A stretch of DNA of 64,000 nt from Halopseudomonas xinjiangensis (GCF_900104945.1 NZ_LT629736.1:124001-188000); one strand, 5' to 3'; shown: positions 27,881 to 37,440, numbered from the stretch's first letter. Notes: a model not told the origin generated them from the letters alone. Made by a program: numbers and translations.

Positions 27881-28383
27881 GTACGATCCCGGACGACAAC
27901 CGCCCGGGGAGCGGTGATCCGGCAAGTGCCGATCCAGACAGCCATACCGGCCCTAGCGAGTGGCTGGAATGGGCGAAGCAGGCGGCGACCACCGGCGGAG
28001 ATTTCTTCAAGCTGTTGTTCGCTGAGCTGGGCCTGGCCATATCCGATGCCAAGCGCATCGCGGTGCTGGGTTTGGCTATGCTTCCGCTTGGCCTGCTGGC
28101 CTGGATTGGATTGTCGGTTTTGCTCGCCTGGTTGGCATACGTGCCCAGCGAGTCGGTAGCGCTGGGGATTGGTGTATTTATCGCCGTGCAGGTCGTGCCG
28201 ATACTGATCATGCTTGGAATGATCAAGAAGTACAGCAAGAGCCTGTCATTGCCAGCTACAAGCCGGCAAATTCAAGCCTTCAAGGAGGGCTATCAGGATG
28301 GCGAAAAAACGGAAGGATCAGCTTCAGAAGATTCAGGATCTGGACGATCGTCTGAAGATGGAACACAGTCTGGTAAAGCTTGA
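27877..28383 (+). CDS. YqjE/phage-holin-III-like membrane protein
   Basis: 168 residues: a polar N-terminus, two strong membrane hairpins at about 65-90 and 95-117, and a hydrophilic Ser/Gly/Glu-rich tail from about 140. It resembles the YqjE group often labelled phage holin family although not phage-borne, and usually follows a YqjD-like gene as here. The function is unknown. The last 86 bases overlap the next gene in another frame, so the low-complexity tail is encoded by the same DNA as the basic N-terminus of the next protein. Confidence 0.82.
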   Translation: MSTIPDDNRPGSGDPASADPDSHTGPSEWLEWAKQAATTGGDFFKLLFAELGLAISDAKRIAVLGLAMLPLGLLAWIGLSVLLAWLAYVPSESVALGIGVFIAVQVVPILIMLGMIKKYSKSLSLPATSRQIQAFKEGYQDGEKTEGSASEDSGSGRSSEDGTQSGKA

Positions 28384-28591
28384 CGGCCAGAAGCATTGGG
28401 AGTCGATACGTAACAACGTCTCCCCGTGGTGGTTGGTAGGCGGTGGTCTTGCTTTGGGTGTTGTCATCGGAGCGTTGAAAGGCAGTACCCAGGCCGGGCT
28501 GTTTGGCACGGCCTTCAAGGGGTTGCGCATCTGGCACCTGGCGCACGCCTTCTCCGGCGGCTCGGGTATGGATCCGGAAATTGATGCATGA
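28298..28591 (+). CDS. Small basic membrane protein of the YqjD-YqjE cassette
   Basis: 97 residues: a Lys-rich coiled N-terminus (MAKKRKDQLQKIQDLDDRLKME), then one membrane span around WWLVGGGLALGVVIGAL and a Gly-rich end. It holds the place of yqjK in enterobacteria but I see no firm sequence match. GGAGG about ten bases before the ATG supports it as a real gene despite the 86-base overlap with the preceding frame. Its TGA overlaps the start of the AI-2E-type gene by 4 bases. Confidence 0.75.
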   Translation: MAKKRKDQLQKIQDLDDRLKMEHSLVKLDGQKHWESIRNNVSPWWLVGGGLALGVVIGALKGSTQAGLFGTAFKGLRIWHLAHAFSGGSGMDPEIDA

Positions 28592-29820
28592 GCGACGAGA
28601 GCGGCACGGAGCCGCTCGGCCAACTTACCGAAACGCCGAGCTCACCAGATGAAGAGCAGCCCCAGCCCAGACCTTCAGTAGCATTAGTCTGGCTGCTGGG
28701 GCTTGCCCTGCTGTACACCCTCTATTTTGCAAAATCTCTGATCATGCCCATGGTCGTGGCGCTGTTGTTCGCGCTGTTGTTGAGCCCGGTGGTGAGTGGG
28801 CTCAAGCGTGTGCACGTGCCGCGCACGCTGTCTGCGGTAGTGTTGCTCGCCATGCTGCTCGGGCCATTTACCGTTCTCGCTGTTCAGCTCTCCAAGCCTG
28901 CGCAGAAGTGGGCAAAACGTCTTCCGGAGATATCAGCGACCCTGGCCGAACAAGTGGACTCGTTCACCGATGCTTTCGAGCTGAGTGAGCCAACGATTGA
29001 GATGCCACCGCAAGCGGAGGCGGAACAGGGTGGCTTTCGCCTGTTTGGTTTCCTGCGTCGGGACGAGCCGGTAGCTACCGAGCCTGCGCCAGTCCGGGAG
29101 GAAGCTCAAGAAGAGGGCGGCGAGGTCACCGCGCGGATCAAGCAGGGCGGCATAGAGGTCTTGCTGTCGGTTCTCAGTGCGACGCCGCTGGTCATTGCGC
29201 AGTTTCTCACGGCAATCATCCTGATTTTGTTTCTGCTGATCTTTGGTCCGAGTCTGTTCGCCAACTTCATCCAGATCTGCCCCGAGGTGAAGAACAAGCG
29301 CATCAGTGTCATTCTCGTACGGACCATCCAGAAGGAACTGTCGCGCTACATCGTCACCGTCACGGTCATCAATGCCTGCCTGGGCCTGGTGACGGGCAGT
29401 GCGCTGTGGCTGATGGGTGTCGAGGATGCGCTGCTTTGGGGGGTGCTGGTTGGCCTGGTCAACTACGCGCCTTACGTAGGACCGTTGATTGGCGTTCTCA
29501 TCCTTTGTTTCGCGGGTATCGCCCAGTACGGATTGGAATGGGCTGCGTTGCTTCCGGCACTGGTGTACTTCGGCATCAATCTGATCGAAGCGCAGTTCGT
29601 CACGCCAACGGTACTGGGCATGCACATGCGGCTCAATCCGCTGGTGATCATGGTCTGGCTGATCATCTGGGGTTGGTTGTGGGGCGCGGTCGGAGTGCTG
29701 CTGGCGGTCCCATTGCTGGTTTCCGTGAAGCTCATTGCCGGTCAGCTGAATGTCTTCCCCACCTGGGTGCGTCTGATCGAGACGCAGGCCTCGTTCAGGC
29801 CGGCTCAGGCGGACGCTTGA
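28588..29820 (+). CDS. AI-2E family transporter (TqsA/PerM-like)
   Basis: 410 residues with the eight-span pattern of the AI-2E exporter superfamily: ALLYTLYFAKSLIMPMVVALLFALLLSPVV at the start, VGLVNYAPYVGPLIGVLIL and FVTPTVLGMHMRLNPLVIMVWLIIWGWLWGAVGVLLAVPLLV near the end. Between spans it carries an acidic loop (about 130-190). Family members export autoinducer-2 or act as Na/H antiporters; the substrate is unknown. It is last in the coupled cassette, and its final 26 bases overlap the convergent EamA gene. Confidence 0.88.
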   Translation: MSDESGTEPLGQLTETPSSPDEEQPQPRPSVALVWLLGLALLYTLYFAKSLIMPMVVALLFALLLSPVVSGLKRVHVPRTLSAVVLLAMLLGPFTVLAVQLSKPAQKWAKRLPEISATLAEQVDSFTDAFELSEPTIEMPPQAEAEQGGFRLFGFLRRDEPVATEPAPVREEAQEEGGEVTARIKQGGIEVLLSVLSATPLVIAQFLTAIILILFLLIFGPSLFANFIQICPEVKNKRISVILVRTIQKELSRYIVTVTVINACLGLVTGSALWLMGVEDALLWGVLVGLVNYAPYVGPLIGVLILCFAGIAQYGLEWAALLPALVYFGINLIEAQFVTPTVLGMHMRLNPLVIMVWLIIWGWLWGAVGVLLAVPLLVSVKLIAGQLNVFPTWVRLIETQASFRPAQADA

Positions 29821-30652
29821 CCAGAACCAGCGCGCCAATGATCAAGGCGCCGCCCAGCACCATGCGCGGCGTCGGCTGTTCGCCGAACAGGTACCAGGCG
29901 AACAGGATGCCGTAAACCGGCTCCAGCGCGAAGAATAGGGAAGCGACGCGTGCCTTGAGTACGCTGAGGCTGGCGACGAAAAGACCGTGCGCCAGACCGG
30001 TACAGAGCAGCCCGAGCAAGGCAATCCATAACCAGTCCAGAGGCGGCATTTGCAACAGGGCGACGCCGCTGACCGGTAACAGGCAGGCCAGGATCGTCAG
30101 GTTCTGCCAGCAGGCCACCTGTACTGGCGACAGGTCGAGACTGGTCAGTCGGTTGCCCACCGATACCGCGGCGAAACACAGCCCCGAAAGTACCGCCCAC
30201 AAGAGGCCGGTCGTTGCCTCGGCGCCGAGTTCGAAGTGCGGCGTGACCAGGACCAGCCCGATGACGATCAGCCCCACCTTCAGCAGATCGCGGCGGCTTG
30301 GCCGCTCTCGCCACCCAACCCACTCCAGCAATACCACGAAGGCCGGAAAGCTGGCGAAGCCGAGGGTAGCGATCCCGACCCCGGCGATCTTCACCGAATG
30401 GAAAAAGGTCAGCCAATGAATGCCCAGCAGCAGTCCGCAGGCAGCCAACTGCAATATCCGGGTGCGCGTCAGGCCGCGCAACATGGGTTGACGGAACAGT
30501 TGAGCGAAGATCCCGAGCGCTATGACCGCGAATACGGCACGACCAAGAACGATGGCGCCTGGCCCGGCCTGGGCAAGCTTGCCGAATATTCCGGTCAGGC
30601 CGAACATCAGCGCTGCGACATGCATGCTTGCCAGAGCGCGGCCGTGCGTCAT
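29795..30652 (-). CDS. DMT/EamA family transporter
   Basis: 285 residues with ten predicted spans and two EamA repeats: MHVAALMFGLTGIFGKLAQAGPGAIVLGRAVFAVIAL and TTGLLWAVLSGLCFAAVSVGNRL. The C-terminal LEPVYGILFAWYLFGEQPTPRMVLGGALIIGALVLV is the classic repeat end. It is probably a metabolite or amino-acid exporter; the substrate cannot be read. The start is uncertain: ATG 30652 gives a normal N-terminus, but ATG 30676 is also possible and neither has a strong ribosome site. Confidence 0.88.
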   Translation of the reverse strand: MTHGRALASMHVAALMFGLTGIFGKLAQAGPGAIVLGRAVFAVIALGIFAQLFRQPMLRGLTRTRILQLAACGLLLGIHWLTFFHSVKIAGVGIATLGFASFPAFVVLLEWVGWRERPSRRDLLKVGLIVIGLVLVTPHFELGAEATTGLLWAVLSGLCFAAVSVGNRLTSLDLSPVQVACWQNLTILACLLPVSGVALLQMPPLDWLWIALLGLLCTGLAHGLFVASLSVLKARVASLFFALEPVYGILFAWYLFGEQPTPRMVLGGALIIGALVLVKRPPEPA

Positions 30653-30814
30653 GGAGAAGGTATTCACGTAGAACATCCACTGTGCCCCAAAGGGCAGCTT
30701 TTGGTCGAAGCGGCACAGTCTAGCGGCCGCGCTTCGTCCGGTCGATTCGTCGTGGCGCTCAAGCTCGCGATAGAATAACCGATAGCAACATGCCACATCA
30801 TTTTGGAGATGCTC

Positions 30815-32302
30815 TTGAGCGACACCGGCACCCGAGGACTACAACAATGGATCACGCGCCTGCACAAGGCGGAATTGCCGGCCATGTCGGTGGTAGTTCA
30901 CGATCTGCTGCGTCTGTCGCAGTCCGAAACCGCGTCGGTCAGACAACTTGCCGACGTACTGCTGCGTGATGCATCGCTAACCTCCAAAGTGCTTCGCGTC
31001 AGCAACAGCGTTTATTGCAACCCCGGCCGTGAAGTGGTCAAGACCATCTCGCGCGCGGTGGTAGTGATCGGCTTCGATCAGGTGCGCATGATCGGCCTCT
31101 CGGTCAGCCTGCTCGATGGCCTGCTCAAGGGCTCGCCACGCGATCAGCTACAGTCGCTGCTGGCGCGCTCGTTCCACGGAGCCATGCAGGCGCGCAACCT
31201 GGCGCAGTACATATCGCTGGCGGAGAAGGAGGAAATCTTCATCGCCACCTTGCTGCGCCATCTCGGTGAATTGGCTTTCTGGAGCCACGCCAATGCCGAC
31301 GAGGCCGAACGCATGGTGGTTGCGCTCGAGGCTTCGCCGGACGACCGTGAGCGCGCTTCCAAGCAGGTGCTAGGTACCAGCTTTGATCAGTTGACGCTGG
31401 GACTGTTGAAAAACTGGAACCTCGGCGAGATCGGCCAACTGGTGCAGGCCAGCCGAACCGCCAACGGTCCTGCCGCTCGCACCGTAGCGCTGGGCTCGGC
31501 GATTGCCGAAACGGCAGAACGCGGCTGGGCTACCGACGCCATGCAGGACCTGGCTCGCCAGGTCGCAGGCTTGATCGGCGTGGCGCCCGACGAGGCCATG
31601 CAGCAAATTCTCGCCAGCACCGACGAAGCCATTCATGTGGCCGGCACCTGCGCGAATGGTGATCTCGGTGCGTGGATACCGCGGACCAGCGAGTTGCCAT
31701 TGGATCTCTCCGCTCTGCTGGCAATTGATGCCGAACCGGCGCAGCAGGCGCGCAGCGTGGTTCAGGAACCGCTACTGCAGCCAAACCTGGATATGCTCAA
31801 ACTGTCGCTGCAAAACATGGCGCTGATGACCAAAAGTCCGATCAACGTCGACACCACGCTCAGTACGCTGATGAACGGCCTACACCTGGGAGGCGGGCTG
31901 GAGCGGGTGATGCTCGCCGTTCTGACGGACAACCAGTCACGCTTCAAGGCGCGGCGGGTAATCGGCAAAGGGACTCAACACTGGACGCAGGACTTCAATC
32001 TGCTGTGTTCGAAGACCGACACCAATATCTTCAGCTATGCGCTGGAACAGCGCGAGGCGCTATGGGTCGGCACGGCCAAGACCGCTGCCCTGAGCGGCAT
32101 GGTGCCTCAGCAGATGCGGGACTGGCTGGGAGAAGGCATGTTCTTTATCGCCCCGATCCTGGCAGGCAACCGACAGATCGGGGTGCTTTACGGCGACATG
32201 CGGATTTCCGGTCGCGCGTTGAGCCAGAGTCAGTTCGCCGCCTTCAAGCGTTTTACCGAGCTGACCGGTGCCTGCCTCAACGCATTGAGCCGGCGTAACT
32301 GA
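30815..32302 (+). CDS. HDOD-GAF signalling protein
   Basis: About 495 residues. The HDOD domain (about 15-210) has [27 protein letters not shown] and [27 protein letters not shown], and the C-terminal region (about 340-490) looks like a GAF domain ([46 protein letters not shown]). HDOD proteins act as non-enzymatic signalling scaffolds. TTG 30815 is chosen as start because GGAG (30805-30808) is six bases away; the in-frame TTG 30803 and ATG 30809 lie on or against that ribosome site. It is divergent from the EamA gene. Confidence 0.85.
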   Translation: MSDTGTRGLQQWITRLHKAELPAMSVVVHDLLRLSQSETASVRQLADVLLRDASLTSKVLRVSNSVYCNPGREVVKTISRAVVVIGFDQVRMIGLSVSLLDGLLKGSPRDQLQSLLARSFHGAMQARNLAQYISLAEKEEIFIATLLRHLGELAFWSHANADEAERMVVALEASPDDRERASKQVLGTSFDQLTLGLLKNWNLGEIGQLVQASRTANGPAARTVALGSAIAETAERGWATDAMQDLARQVAGLIGVAPDEAMQQILASTDEAIHVAGTCANGDLGAWIPRTSELPLDLSALLAIDAEPAQQARSVVQEPLLQPNLDMLKLSLQNMALMTKSPINVDTTLSTLMNGLHLGGGLERVMLAVLTDNQSRFKARRVIGKGTQHWTQDFNLLCSKTDTNIFSYALEQREALWVGTAKTAALSGMVPQQMRDWLGEGMFFIAPILAGNRQIGVLYGDMRISGRALSQSQFAAFKRFTELTGACLNALSRRN

Positions 32303-32950
32303 TTACCCGCGCGGCATGCATACGCCGGTGCCGCCGAGGCCGCAGTAACCGCCGGGGTTCTTGTCCAGATATTGCTGGTGATAGGCCTCTGCGTAGTAGA
32401 AGGTCGGCGCGGGCATGACTTCGGTGGTGATCGGATTAAGGCCGGCTTCCTGCAGCGCGTCGGCAAACTGCGCCTTGCTCGCTTCAGCATGGGCATGTTG
32501 CATGGGCCCGAAGAAGTAGATCCCTGAGCGATACTGGGTTCCCATGTCGTTGCCCTGGCGCATACCCTGGGTTGGATCGTGCGCTTCCCAGAACACCTTC
32601 AGCAGGTCATCCAGGGACACCTTGTCCGGGTCGAACACGACCAGTACCACTTCGTTGTGTCCGGTCCGGCCCGAGCACACCTCTTCGTAGGTCGGGTTCG
32701 GCGTAAGGCCGCCGCAATAGCCTGCTGCCGTGGTGTAAACGCCGGGCACCTCCCAGAAACGCCGCTCGGCGCCCCAGAAACAGCCCATGCCGAAGATGAT
32801 CTGCTGCATGCCGTCCGGAAACGGGGGCTTGATCGGTGTGCCGAGCACTGTATGGGCATTGGCCGTTGGAAGCGGCTCGCTACGCCCGGGTAATGCTTCC
32901 TCGGGAGTAGGCAGGCGAAGTTTGTATTCGGGGACGCGCTGGAAAAACAT
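32303..32950 (-). CDS. msrA: Peptide methionine-S-sulfoxide reductase MsrA
   Basis: 215 residues. The catalytic motif [13 protein letters not shown] (C57) and resolving cysteines C203 and C211 near the C-terminus match the three-Cys E. coli type, recycled by thioredoxin. It repairs methionine S-sulfoxide in proteins. Family segments [27 protein letters not shown] and QYRSGIYF are intact. It converges with the HDOD-GAF gene, with stop codons adjacent. Confidence 0.96.
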   Translation of the reverse strand: MFFQRVPEYKLRLPTPEEALPGRSEPLPTANAHTVLGTPIKPPFPDGMQQIIFGMGCFWGAERRFWEVPGVYTTAAGYCGGLTPNPTYEEVCSGRTGHNEVVLVVFDPDKVSLDDLLKVFWEAHDPTQGMRQGNDMGTQYRSGIYFFGPMQHAHAEASKAQFADALQEAGLNPITTEVMPAPTFYYAEAYHQQYLDKNPGGYCGLGGTGVCMPRG

Positions 32951-33058
32951 GGCGAACTCCTGATGAAACGAAAAGGACGGTTGGACCCAGTGTAGGGCTT
33001 ACTCAAGCTGGCGCCAGCGCTGATCGGCGCAGCGCGACAGGCGTATGGTGATAGACAG

Positions 33059-33886
33059 TCAGGTCCCGCTGGATGCGGCGGGCTGATCGAGCACAACGGC
33101 CAGGGTGGCGTCGTCGAGTTCGCCTAACGCGATGAAGTACGGGTTGAGCCAGGTATCACGCGTGGGGTAAGCGAACCGCTCGCCGCTCAGTCCGATGACC
33201 CGTCCGCCAGCACCCTCCACAACTGCCTGGGCGGCAGCGGTGTCCCATTGGCTGGTGGGCCCGAAGCGCGGGTACAGGTCGGCCTCGCCAGCGGCGATCT
33301 GGCAGAACTTCAGCGAGCTGCCGACGCTCATCGTTTCAACCCGACGCCTGGCGCCGATGCGATCGAGCAGCGCTTGCTGGTCCGGCGTCGAATGCCTGCG
33401 ACTGCCCACCACTACCAGTGGGTCGGCCGCTCGTCGCACACCAACCGAGCGCGGCTCACCGCTACCTTGTCTCTGCCAGGCGCCCAGACCTCGACCACCC
33501 CAGTACATCTCGTCCCGGGCGGGTATGCCGACTACGCCCAGGGTCACCTGGCCGTTCTCGATCAGCGCGATGTTGACGGTGAATTCGTCGGTGCCGCTAA
33601 TGAATTCCTTGGTACCGTCGAGCGGGTCGACCAGCCAGAAGCGCTGCCAGCTCAGGCGTGTCTCAAGCGGTACGTCGGCGTCTTCCTCGGACAGAACCGG
33701 AATGTCTGGCGTGAGGGCGTTAAGCCCCTCGGTGATCAGGCGATGCGCCGCGAGATCGGCCGCCGTAACGGGCGAATCATCGGTCTTGGCCATCACTTCC
33801 AGCGGCTTGTTCCACCAGGTCAGGGTGGCCTGGCCGGCTTCGCGAGCGAGATCGCAGAGTGCGTCGAAGGGAAGTGGCTGGCTCAA
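33059..33886 (-). CDS. cysQ: 3'(2'),5'-bisphosphate nucleotidase CysQ
   Basis: 275 residues of the inositol-monophosphatase fold. The metal-site motif is WLVDPLDGTKEFISGTDEFTVNIALIENG, the upstream Glu pair is VLSEEDADV, and the C-terminal SQWDTAAAQAVVEGAGG is the second signature. It hydrolyses 3'-phosphoadenosine 5'-phosphate left from sulfate assimilation. The start overlaps the nudE stop by 4 bases, so the two genes are translationally coupled. Confidence 0.94.
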   Translation of the reverse strand: MSQPLPFDALCDLAREAGQATLTWWNKPLEVMAKTDDSPVTAADLAAHRLITEGLNALTPDIPVLSEEDADVPLETRLSWQRFWLVDPLDGTKEFISGTDEFTVNIALIENGQVTLGVVGIPARDEMYWGGRGLGAWQRQGSGEPRSVGVRRAADPLVVVGSRRHSTPDQQALLDRIGARRRVETMSVGSSLKFCQIAAGEADLYPRFGPTSQWDTAAAQAVVEGAGGRVIGLSGERFAYPTRDTWLNPYFIALGELDDATLAVVLDQPAASSGT

Positions 33887-34449
33887 CGGTGCAATTCTCC
33901 TCGCTGCTCCAGCAGATCGCGAACCAGATACAGTGCGGCCAGGGCACGCCCTTCACTGAAATTGGTACGTCCGGCGAGGCTGGAAAGCTCGTACAGATCG
34001 ATGCTGTCAACGCGGATCGGCTCCGGCTCGTCGCCGGGCAGGCGCTTTTCGTACAGGTCTTTAGCGAGTACCACAGCTATGGACTGGCTCATGTATCCGG
34101 GAGACAGCGAGAGGTGGGTCAGGTATTCCAGCTGACGGGCGCCGAAGCCGGCTTCTTCCATCAGTTCGCGGTTGGCCGCGTCCAGAACATCTTCACCGGG
34201 CTCGACCAGGCCCTTGGGAACCGACAATTCGTAGCTATCGGTGCCGCCGCAATATTCCTCGATCAGCAGGGCGGTGCGCGCGTCCTGCATCGCCACCACC
34301 ATGACCGCGCCGTAACCCTGCCCCTTGTTCACCAGGCGCTCGTAGGTGCGTTCGACACCGTTGGTAAACCGCAGCTGGACCTGCTCGACGGTAAATAGTC
34401 GGCTTTTGGCAACGATCCTGGCGTCGAGTCTCTCGGGCTTCTGCGGCAT
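33883..34449 (-). CDS. nudE: ADP-compound hydrolase NudE
   Basis: 188-residue Nudix enzyme. The box is GLVEPGEDVLDAANRELMEEAGF, with the family N-terminus MPQKPERLDARIVAKSRLFTVEQVQLRF. NudE hydrolyses ADP-ribose, Ap3A and NADH-type ADP compounds. ATG 34449 gives the standard length; an extension of 63 codons upstream overlaps the divergent yrfG start and is not credible. It forms a pair with cysQ. Confidence 0.92.
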   Translation of the reverse strand: MPQKPERLDARIVAKSRLFTVEQVQLRFTNGVERTYERLVNKGQGYGAVMVVAMQDARTALLIEEYCGGTDSYELSVPKGLVEPGEDVLDAANRELMEEAGFGARQLEYLTHLSLSPGYMSQSIAVVLAKDLYEKRLPGDEPEPIRVDSIDLYELSSLAGRTNFSEGRALAALYLVRDLLEQRGELHR

Positions 34450-34518
34450 GCGGGCTCCGTGGTATGGGCGGGACGGCTTCGGTATCATAGCCGCACATGC
34501 CGCAAAGCCCAACCGCAC

Positions 34519-35175
34519 ATGCTGAACTGGAATGATATCGACACCGTCCTGCTGGATATGGACGGCACCCTGCTGGATCTGCACTTCGACAATCACTTCT
34601 GGCTGGAGTACATGCCCCAGCGCTACGCCGAGCATCACGGTCAGTCAGTAGAGTGGGCGAAGGCCGAAGTATTTCCGCTGATGCGTGCCAAACAGGGCCA
34701 GCTGGAGTGGTACTGCCTGGACTACTGGACGCGGGAGCTGAATCTGCCGATCGTCGAGCTCAAGCGCGAGATCGCTCATCTGATCAGCCTGCGCCCGGAC
34801 GCCCGGGATTTTCTCGAGGCCCTGCAGCGTAGCGGACGCCAGGTGATCCTGATCACCAATGCCCATCGGGGCTCGCTCTCGCTGAAGATGGAGCGGGTCG
34901 AGCTGATGACCTACTTCCAACGGTTGATCAGTTCGCACGATTTCGGCTATCCCAAGGAGGCGCAGGCTTTTTGGCATGCGCTTCAGGCTGAGGTGCCGTT
35001 CGATCCGGAGCGGACACTTTTTATCGATGACAGTCTGAACATCTTGCGTGCGGCGCGCGACTTCGGCGTCGCCTCGCTGCTTGCGGTACGCCAGCCTGAC
35101 AGCCGCGGCGCGCCGCGCGACACCGAAGAGTTCGACGCGGTGGAAGACTATTCAGTGCTGACCGAGGCTTTATAA
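34519..35175 (+). CDS. yrfG: GMP/IMP nucleotidase YrfG (HAD family)
   Basis: 218 residues. HAD motif I is TVLLDMDGTLLDLHFDNHFWLEYMPQRYAE, motif II VILITNAHRG, motif III the Lys of DFGYPKEAQAFW, motif IV TLFIDDSLNILRAARDFG. In E. coli this enzyme dephosphorylates purine monophosphates. It is divergent from nudE with 69 bases between start codons, an arrangement conserved in gammaproteobacteria. The start ATG 34519 (MLNWNDID) is preferred over an open extension of 20 codons. Confidence 0.93.
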   Translation: MLNWNDIDTVLLDMDGTLLDLHFDNHFWLEYMPQRYAEHHGQSVEWAKAEVFPLMRAKQGQLEWYCLDYWTRELNLPIVELKREIAHLISLRPDARDFLEALQRSGRQVILITNAHRGSLSLKMERVELMTYFQRLISSHDFGYPKEAQAFWHALQAEVPFDPERTLFIDDSLNILRAARDFGVASLLAVRQPDSRGAPRDTEEFDAVEDYSVLTEAL

Positions 35176-35249
35176 CCAGAGGCTAACGGTTCCGAGTTTC
35201 GCGGAACGCCAGCGAGGGTAGGTAGTCAGAGTCGGACAGGTTTCTGCTC

Positions 35250-35729
35250 TTGGTGCATCTCGTGTCCGGTATAAGTCAGCAAGGCGATGCTCGACGTTCA
35301 TTCTGGTACGCGGTGCTGGTCGGCATCGGCGTCATGGCGGCTGTCGACGAAATCGTCTTTCACCAGCTTCTCCAGTGGCATCATTTCGTTGATCTGGCCA
35401 CGCCATTCATCGGCATTTTGTCTGACGGCGTGCTGCACGCCATCGAATTGCTCGCAACCGCGGTCGGCTTCGTGTTGCTTGTCGGGCTTGCCCGGGAACG
35501 GATGCTCCATGTCGCCATGGTATGGGCCGGCGTGCTGATGGGCTCGGGTGGCTTCCAGCTGTTCGATGGTGTGGTCAATCACAAGATCCTGCGCATTCAT
35601 CAGGTGCGCTACGGTGTAGATCCCCTGCTATATGACCTGACCTGGAACGCGGTCGGTATCGCGTTGCTGGTCGTCGGATTCTGCGTACTTTCAAGGTTCA
35701 GAAGGGAGGGCAGGGATGTCGCTCGATAA
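35250..35729 (+). CDS. DUF2243 membrane protein
   Basis: 159 residues, four membrane spans, with the family segments GIGVMAAVDEIVFHQLLQWHHF, GVLHAIELLATAVGFVLLVGLARER and MGSGGFQLFDGVVNHKILRIHQVRYGVDPLLYDLTWNAVG. Several conserved His and Asp residues lie at span ends, suggesting metal or heme contact, but no function is known. Its neighbour overlaps by 14 bases and encodes a CtaG-like oxidase assembly protein. The start is uncertain among TTG 35250, GTG 35253 and GTG 35262. Confidence 0.82.
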   Translation: MVHLVSGISQQGDARRSFWYAVLVGIGVMAAVDEIVFHQLLQWHHFVDLATPFIGILSDGVLHAIELLATAVGFVLLVGLARERMLHVAMVWAGVLMGSGGFQLFDGVVNHKILRIHQVRYGVDPLLYDLTWNAVGIALLVVGFCVLSRFRREGRDVAR

Positions 35730-36531
35730 TTTACTTACCGGGCTCGGGGCGACCGGTCCGGCGATGTTCGCTGTGGCATTGGCCGCGGCCTACTTCGCCT
35801 GTCAGTTGCGCCTGCAGATCGCCGACAGGACCTGGCCGGGCTGGCGCAGCCTGAGCTTTGCCGGTGGATGTCTGATGATGTCGCTGGCCCTGGCGCCGCC
35901 GTTCATGCATTGGGCGCATGAGGACCTGCGCGGGCATATGCTGCAGCATCTGATTCTGGGCATGCTGGCGCCGATTGGTCTGGTGCTCGGTGCTCCGATC
36001 ACCCTGGCGCTTCAGGCTTTGCCTCGCTGGGGGGCAAAACTCATCACCCGATTGTTGGCGACACGCTGGTTGCGCTGGGTTACCCATCCGATCGGTGCGC
36101 TGATCCTGAATGTCGGCGGGATGTACCTGTTGTACCTGTCACCGCTTTACGCGGCTTCGCTTGATTCGCGATTCCTGCAGGGACTGCTGCATGTGCATTT
36201 TCTGGTCGCGGGTTATCTGTTCAGCTGGGCCGTGCTTGCCGGTCCGGACCTGGCTCCGCGACGTCCGTCATTGCGCTTGCGCGCTCTGGTGCTTTTCGCT
36301 GCCATAGCGCTGCATGCCGTGCTCGCCAAGCTGATGGTAGTCTGGCAGCTGCCGGTGGGCGTCAGCTACCCGCCAGCAGTGATCGAGTCGGCGGCCAAGC
36401 TGATGTTTTATGGCGGAGATCTCACCGAACTCCTGCTCGCTGCGATCATGCTGGGCGGCTGGTACCGCCAGCGGGTTCGACAGGGTCGGTCGTTCACCGA
36501 CCTGCCGGTGCCGGGAGGGCGCTCCTCCTGA
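35716..36531 (+). CDS. Cytochrome c oxidase assembly protein, caa3-type CtaG family
   Basis: 271 residues, about seven spans, of the CtaG_caa3 family: MSLALAPPFMHWAHEDLRGHMLQHLILGMLAPIGLVLGAP, LLHVHFLVAGYLFSWAVLAGPD and ALHAVLAKLMVVWQLPVGVSYPPA. The repeated His-rich spans are thought to help deliver copper to heme-copper oxidases. No oxidase subunit is encoded in the window, so it either serves a distant cox locus or works with DUF2243, whose gene overlaps it. Confidence 0.87.
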   Translation: MSLDNLLTGLGATGPAMFAVALAAAYFACQLRLQIADRTWPGWRSLSFAGGCLMMSLALAPPFMHWAHEDLRGHMLQHLILGMLAPIGLVLGAPITLALQALPRWGAKLITRLLATRWLRWVTHPIGALILNVGGMYLLYLSPLYAASLDSRFLQGLLHVHFLVAGYLFSWAVLAGPDLAPRRPSLRLRALVLFAAIALHAVLAKLMVVWQLPVGVSYPPAVIESAAKLMFYGGDLTELLLAAIMLGGWYRQRVRQGRSFTDLPVPGGRSS

Positions 36532-36534
36532 CGG

Positions 36535-37440
36535 TCAGCCCTTGCCTTTGGTGCGGGTCTGGTTGGGGCGGGCATTCTTCTCGATGTAGTCGATGATCAG
36601 CCCGGCTACGTCTTTGCCAGTGGTGGTCTCGATGCCCTCCAGCCCCGGTGAGGAATTGACCTCCATCACGACCGGCCCGTGATTCGAACGCAGGATATCC
36701 ACGCCAGCCACGTTCAATCCCATCACCTTCGCCGCACGTACCGCGGTCATGCGTTCTTCCGGCGTGATCTTGATCAGGCTGGCGGTGCCGCCGCGGTGCA
36801 GGTTCGAGCGGAACTCGCCGGGCTTTGCCTGACGCTTCATCGACGCGATAACCTTGTCACCCACCACCAGGCAGCGAATGTCGGCGCCACCGGCTTCGCG
36901 GATGTATTCCTGCACCATGATGTTGGCTTTCAGGCCCATGAAGGCTTCCAGCACCGATTCGGCAGCCTGCTCGGTTTCACACATGACCACGCCGATACCC
37001 TGGGTGCCTTCCAGTAGCTTGATCACCAGCGGTGCGCCACCGACCATGCTGATCAGGTCAGGGATATCATCCGGCGAATGGGCGAAGCCTGTCACCGGCA
37101 GGCCGACGCCCCGGCGGGCGAGTAGCTGCAGGGAGCGAAGCTTGTCTCGCGAGCGGCTGATGGCGACCGATTCGTTGAGCGGGAAGACACCCATCATCTC
37201 GAACTGGCGCAGCACCGCCGAACCGTAAAAGGTGATCGAAGCGCCGATACGCGGGATCACCGCGTCGAAACCCTCCAGTACCTGTCCCTTGTAATGGATT
37301 GCCGGCTTGTGGCTGGCGATGTTCATGTAGGCGCGCAATGTATCGATGACCCGTACTTCGTGGCCGCGCTCGCGCGCAGCTTCAACCAGTCGGCGCGTTG
37401 AATACAGATTTGCATTGCGCGACAGAACCGCAATTTTCAT
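36535..37440 (-). CDS. rimK: Ribosomal protein S6-glutamate ligase RimK
   Basis: 301-residue ATP-grasp ligase that adds glutamates to the C-terminus of S6. It begins [29 protein letters not shown] and has the ATP-grasp sequences [48 protein letters not shown] and [15 protein letters not shown]. In Pseudomonas the modification affects translation and is linked to cyclic-di-GMP. The start at 37440 is standard; the frame runs on upstream into rimB. It is the second gene of a pair, 10 bases after rimB. Confidence 0.95.
   Translation of the reverse strand: MKIAVLSRNANLYSTRRLVEAARERGHEVRVIDTLRAYMNIASHKPAIHYKGQVLEGFDAVIPRIGASITFYGSAVLRQFEMMGVFPLNESVAISRSRDKLRSLQLLARRGVGLPVTGFAHSPDDIPDLISMVGGAPLVIKLLEGTQGIGVVMCETEQAAESVLEAFMGLKANIMVQEYIREAGGADIRCLVVGDKVIASMKRQAKPGEFRSNLHRGGTASLIKITPEERMTAVRAAKVMGLNVAGVDILRSNHGPVVMEVNSSPGLEGIETTTGKDVAGLIIDYIEKNARPNQTRTKGKG

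Noticed and set aside
27877-28383. Prophage remnant, suggested by the holin-like protein
   Set aside because: YqjE-like proteins share the holin-III label but are chromosomal; no phage genes, att sites or integrase are near.
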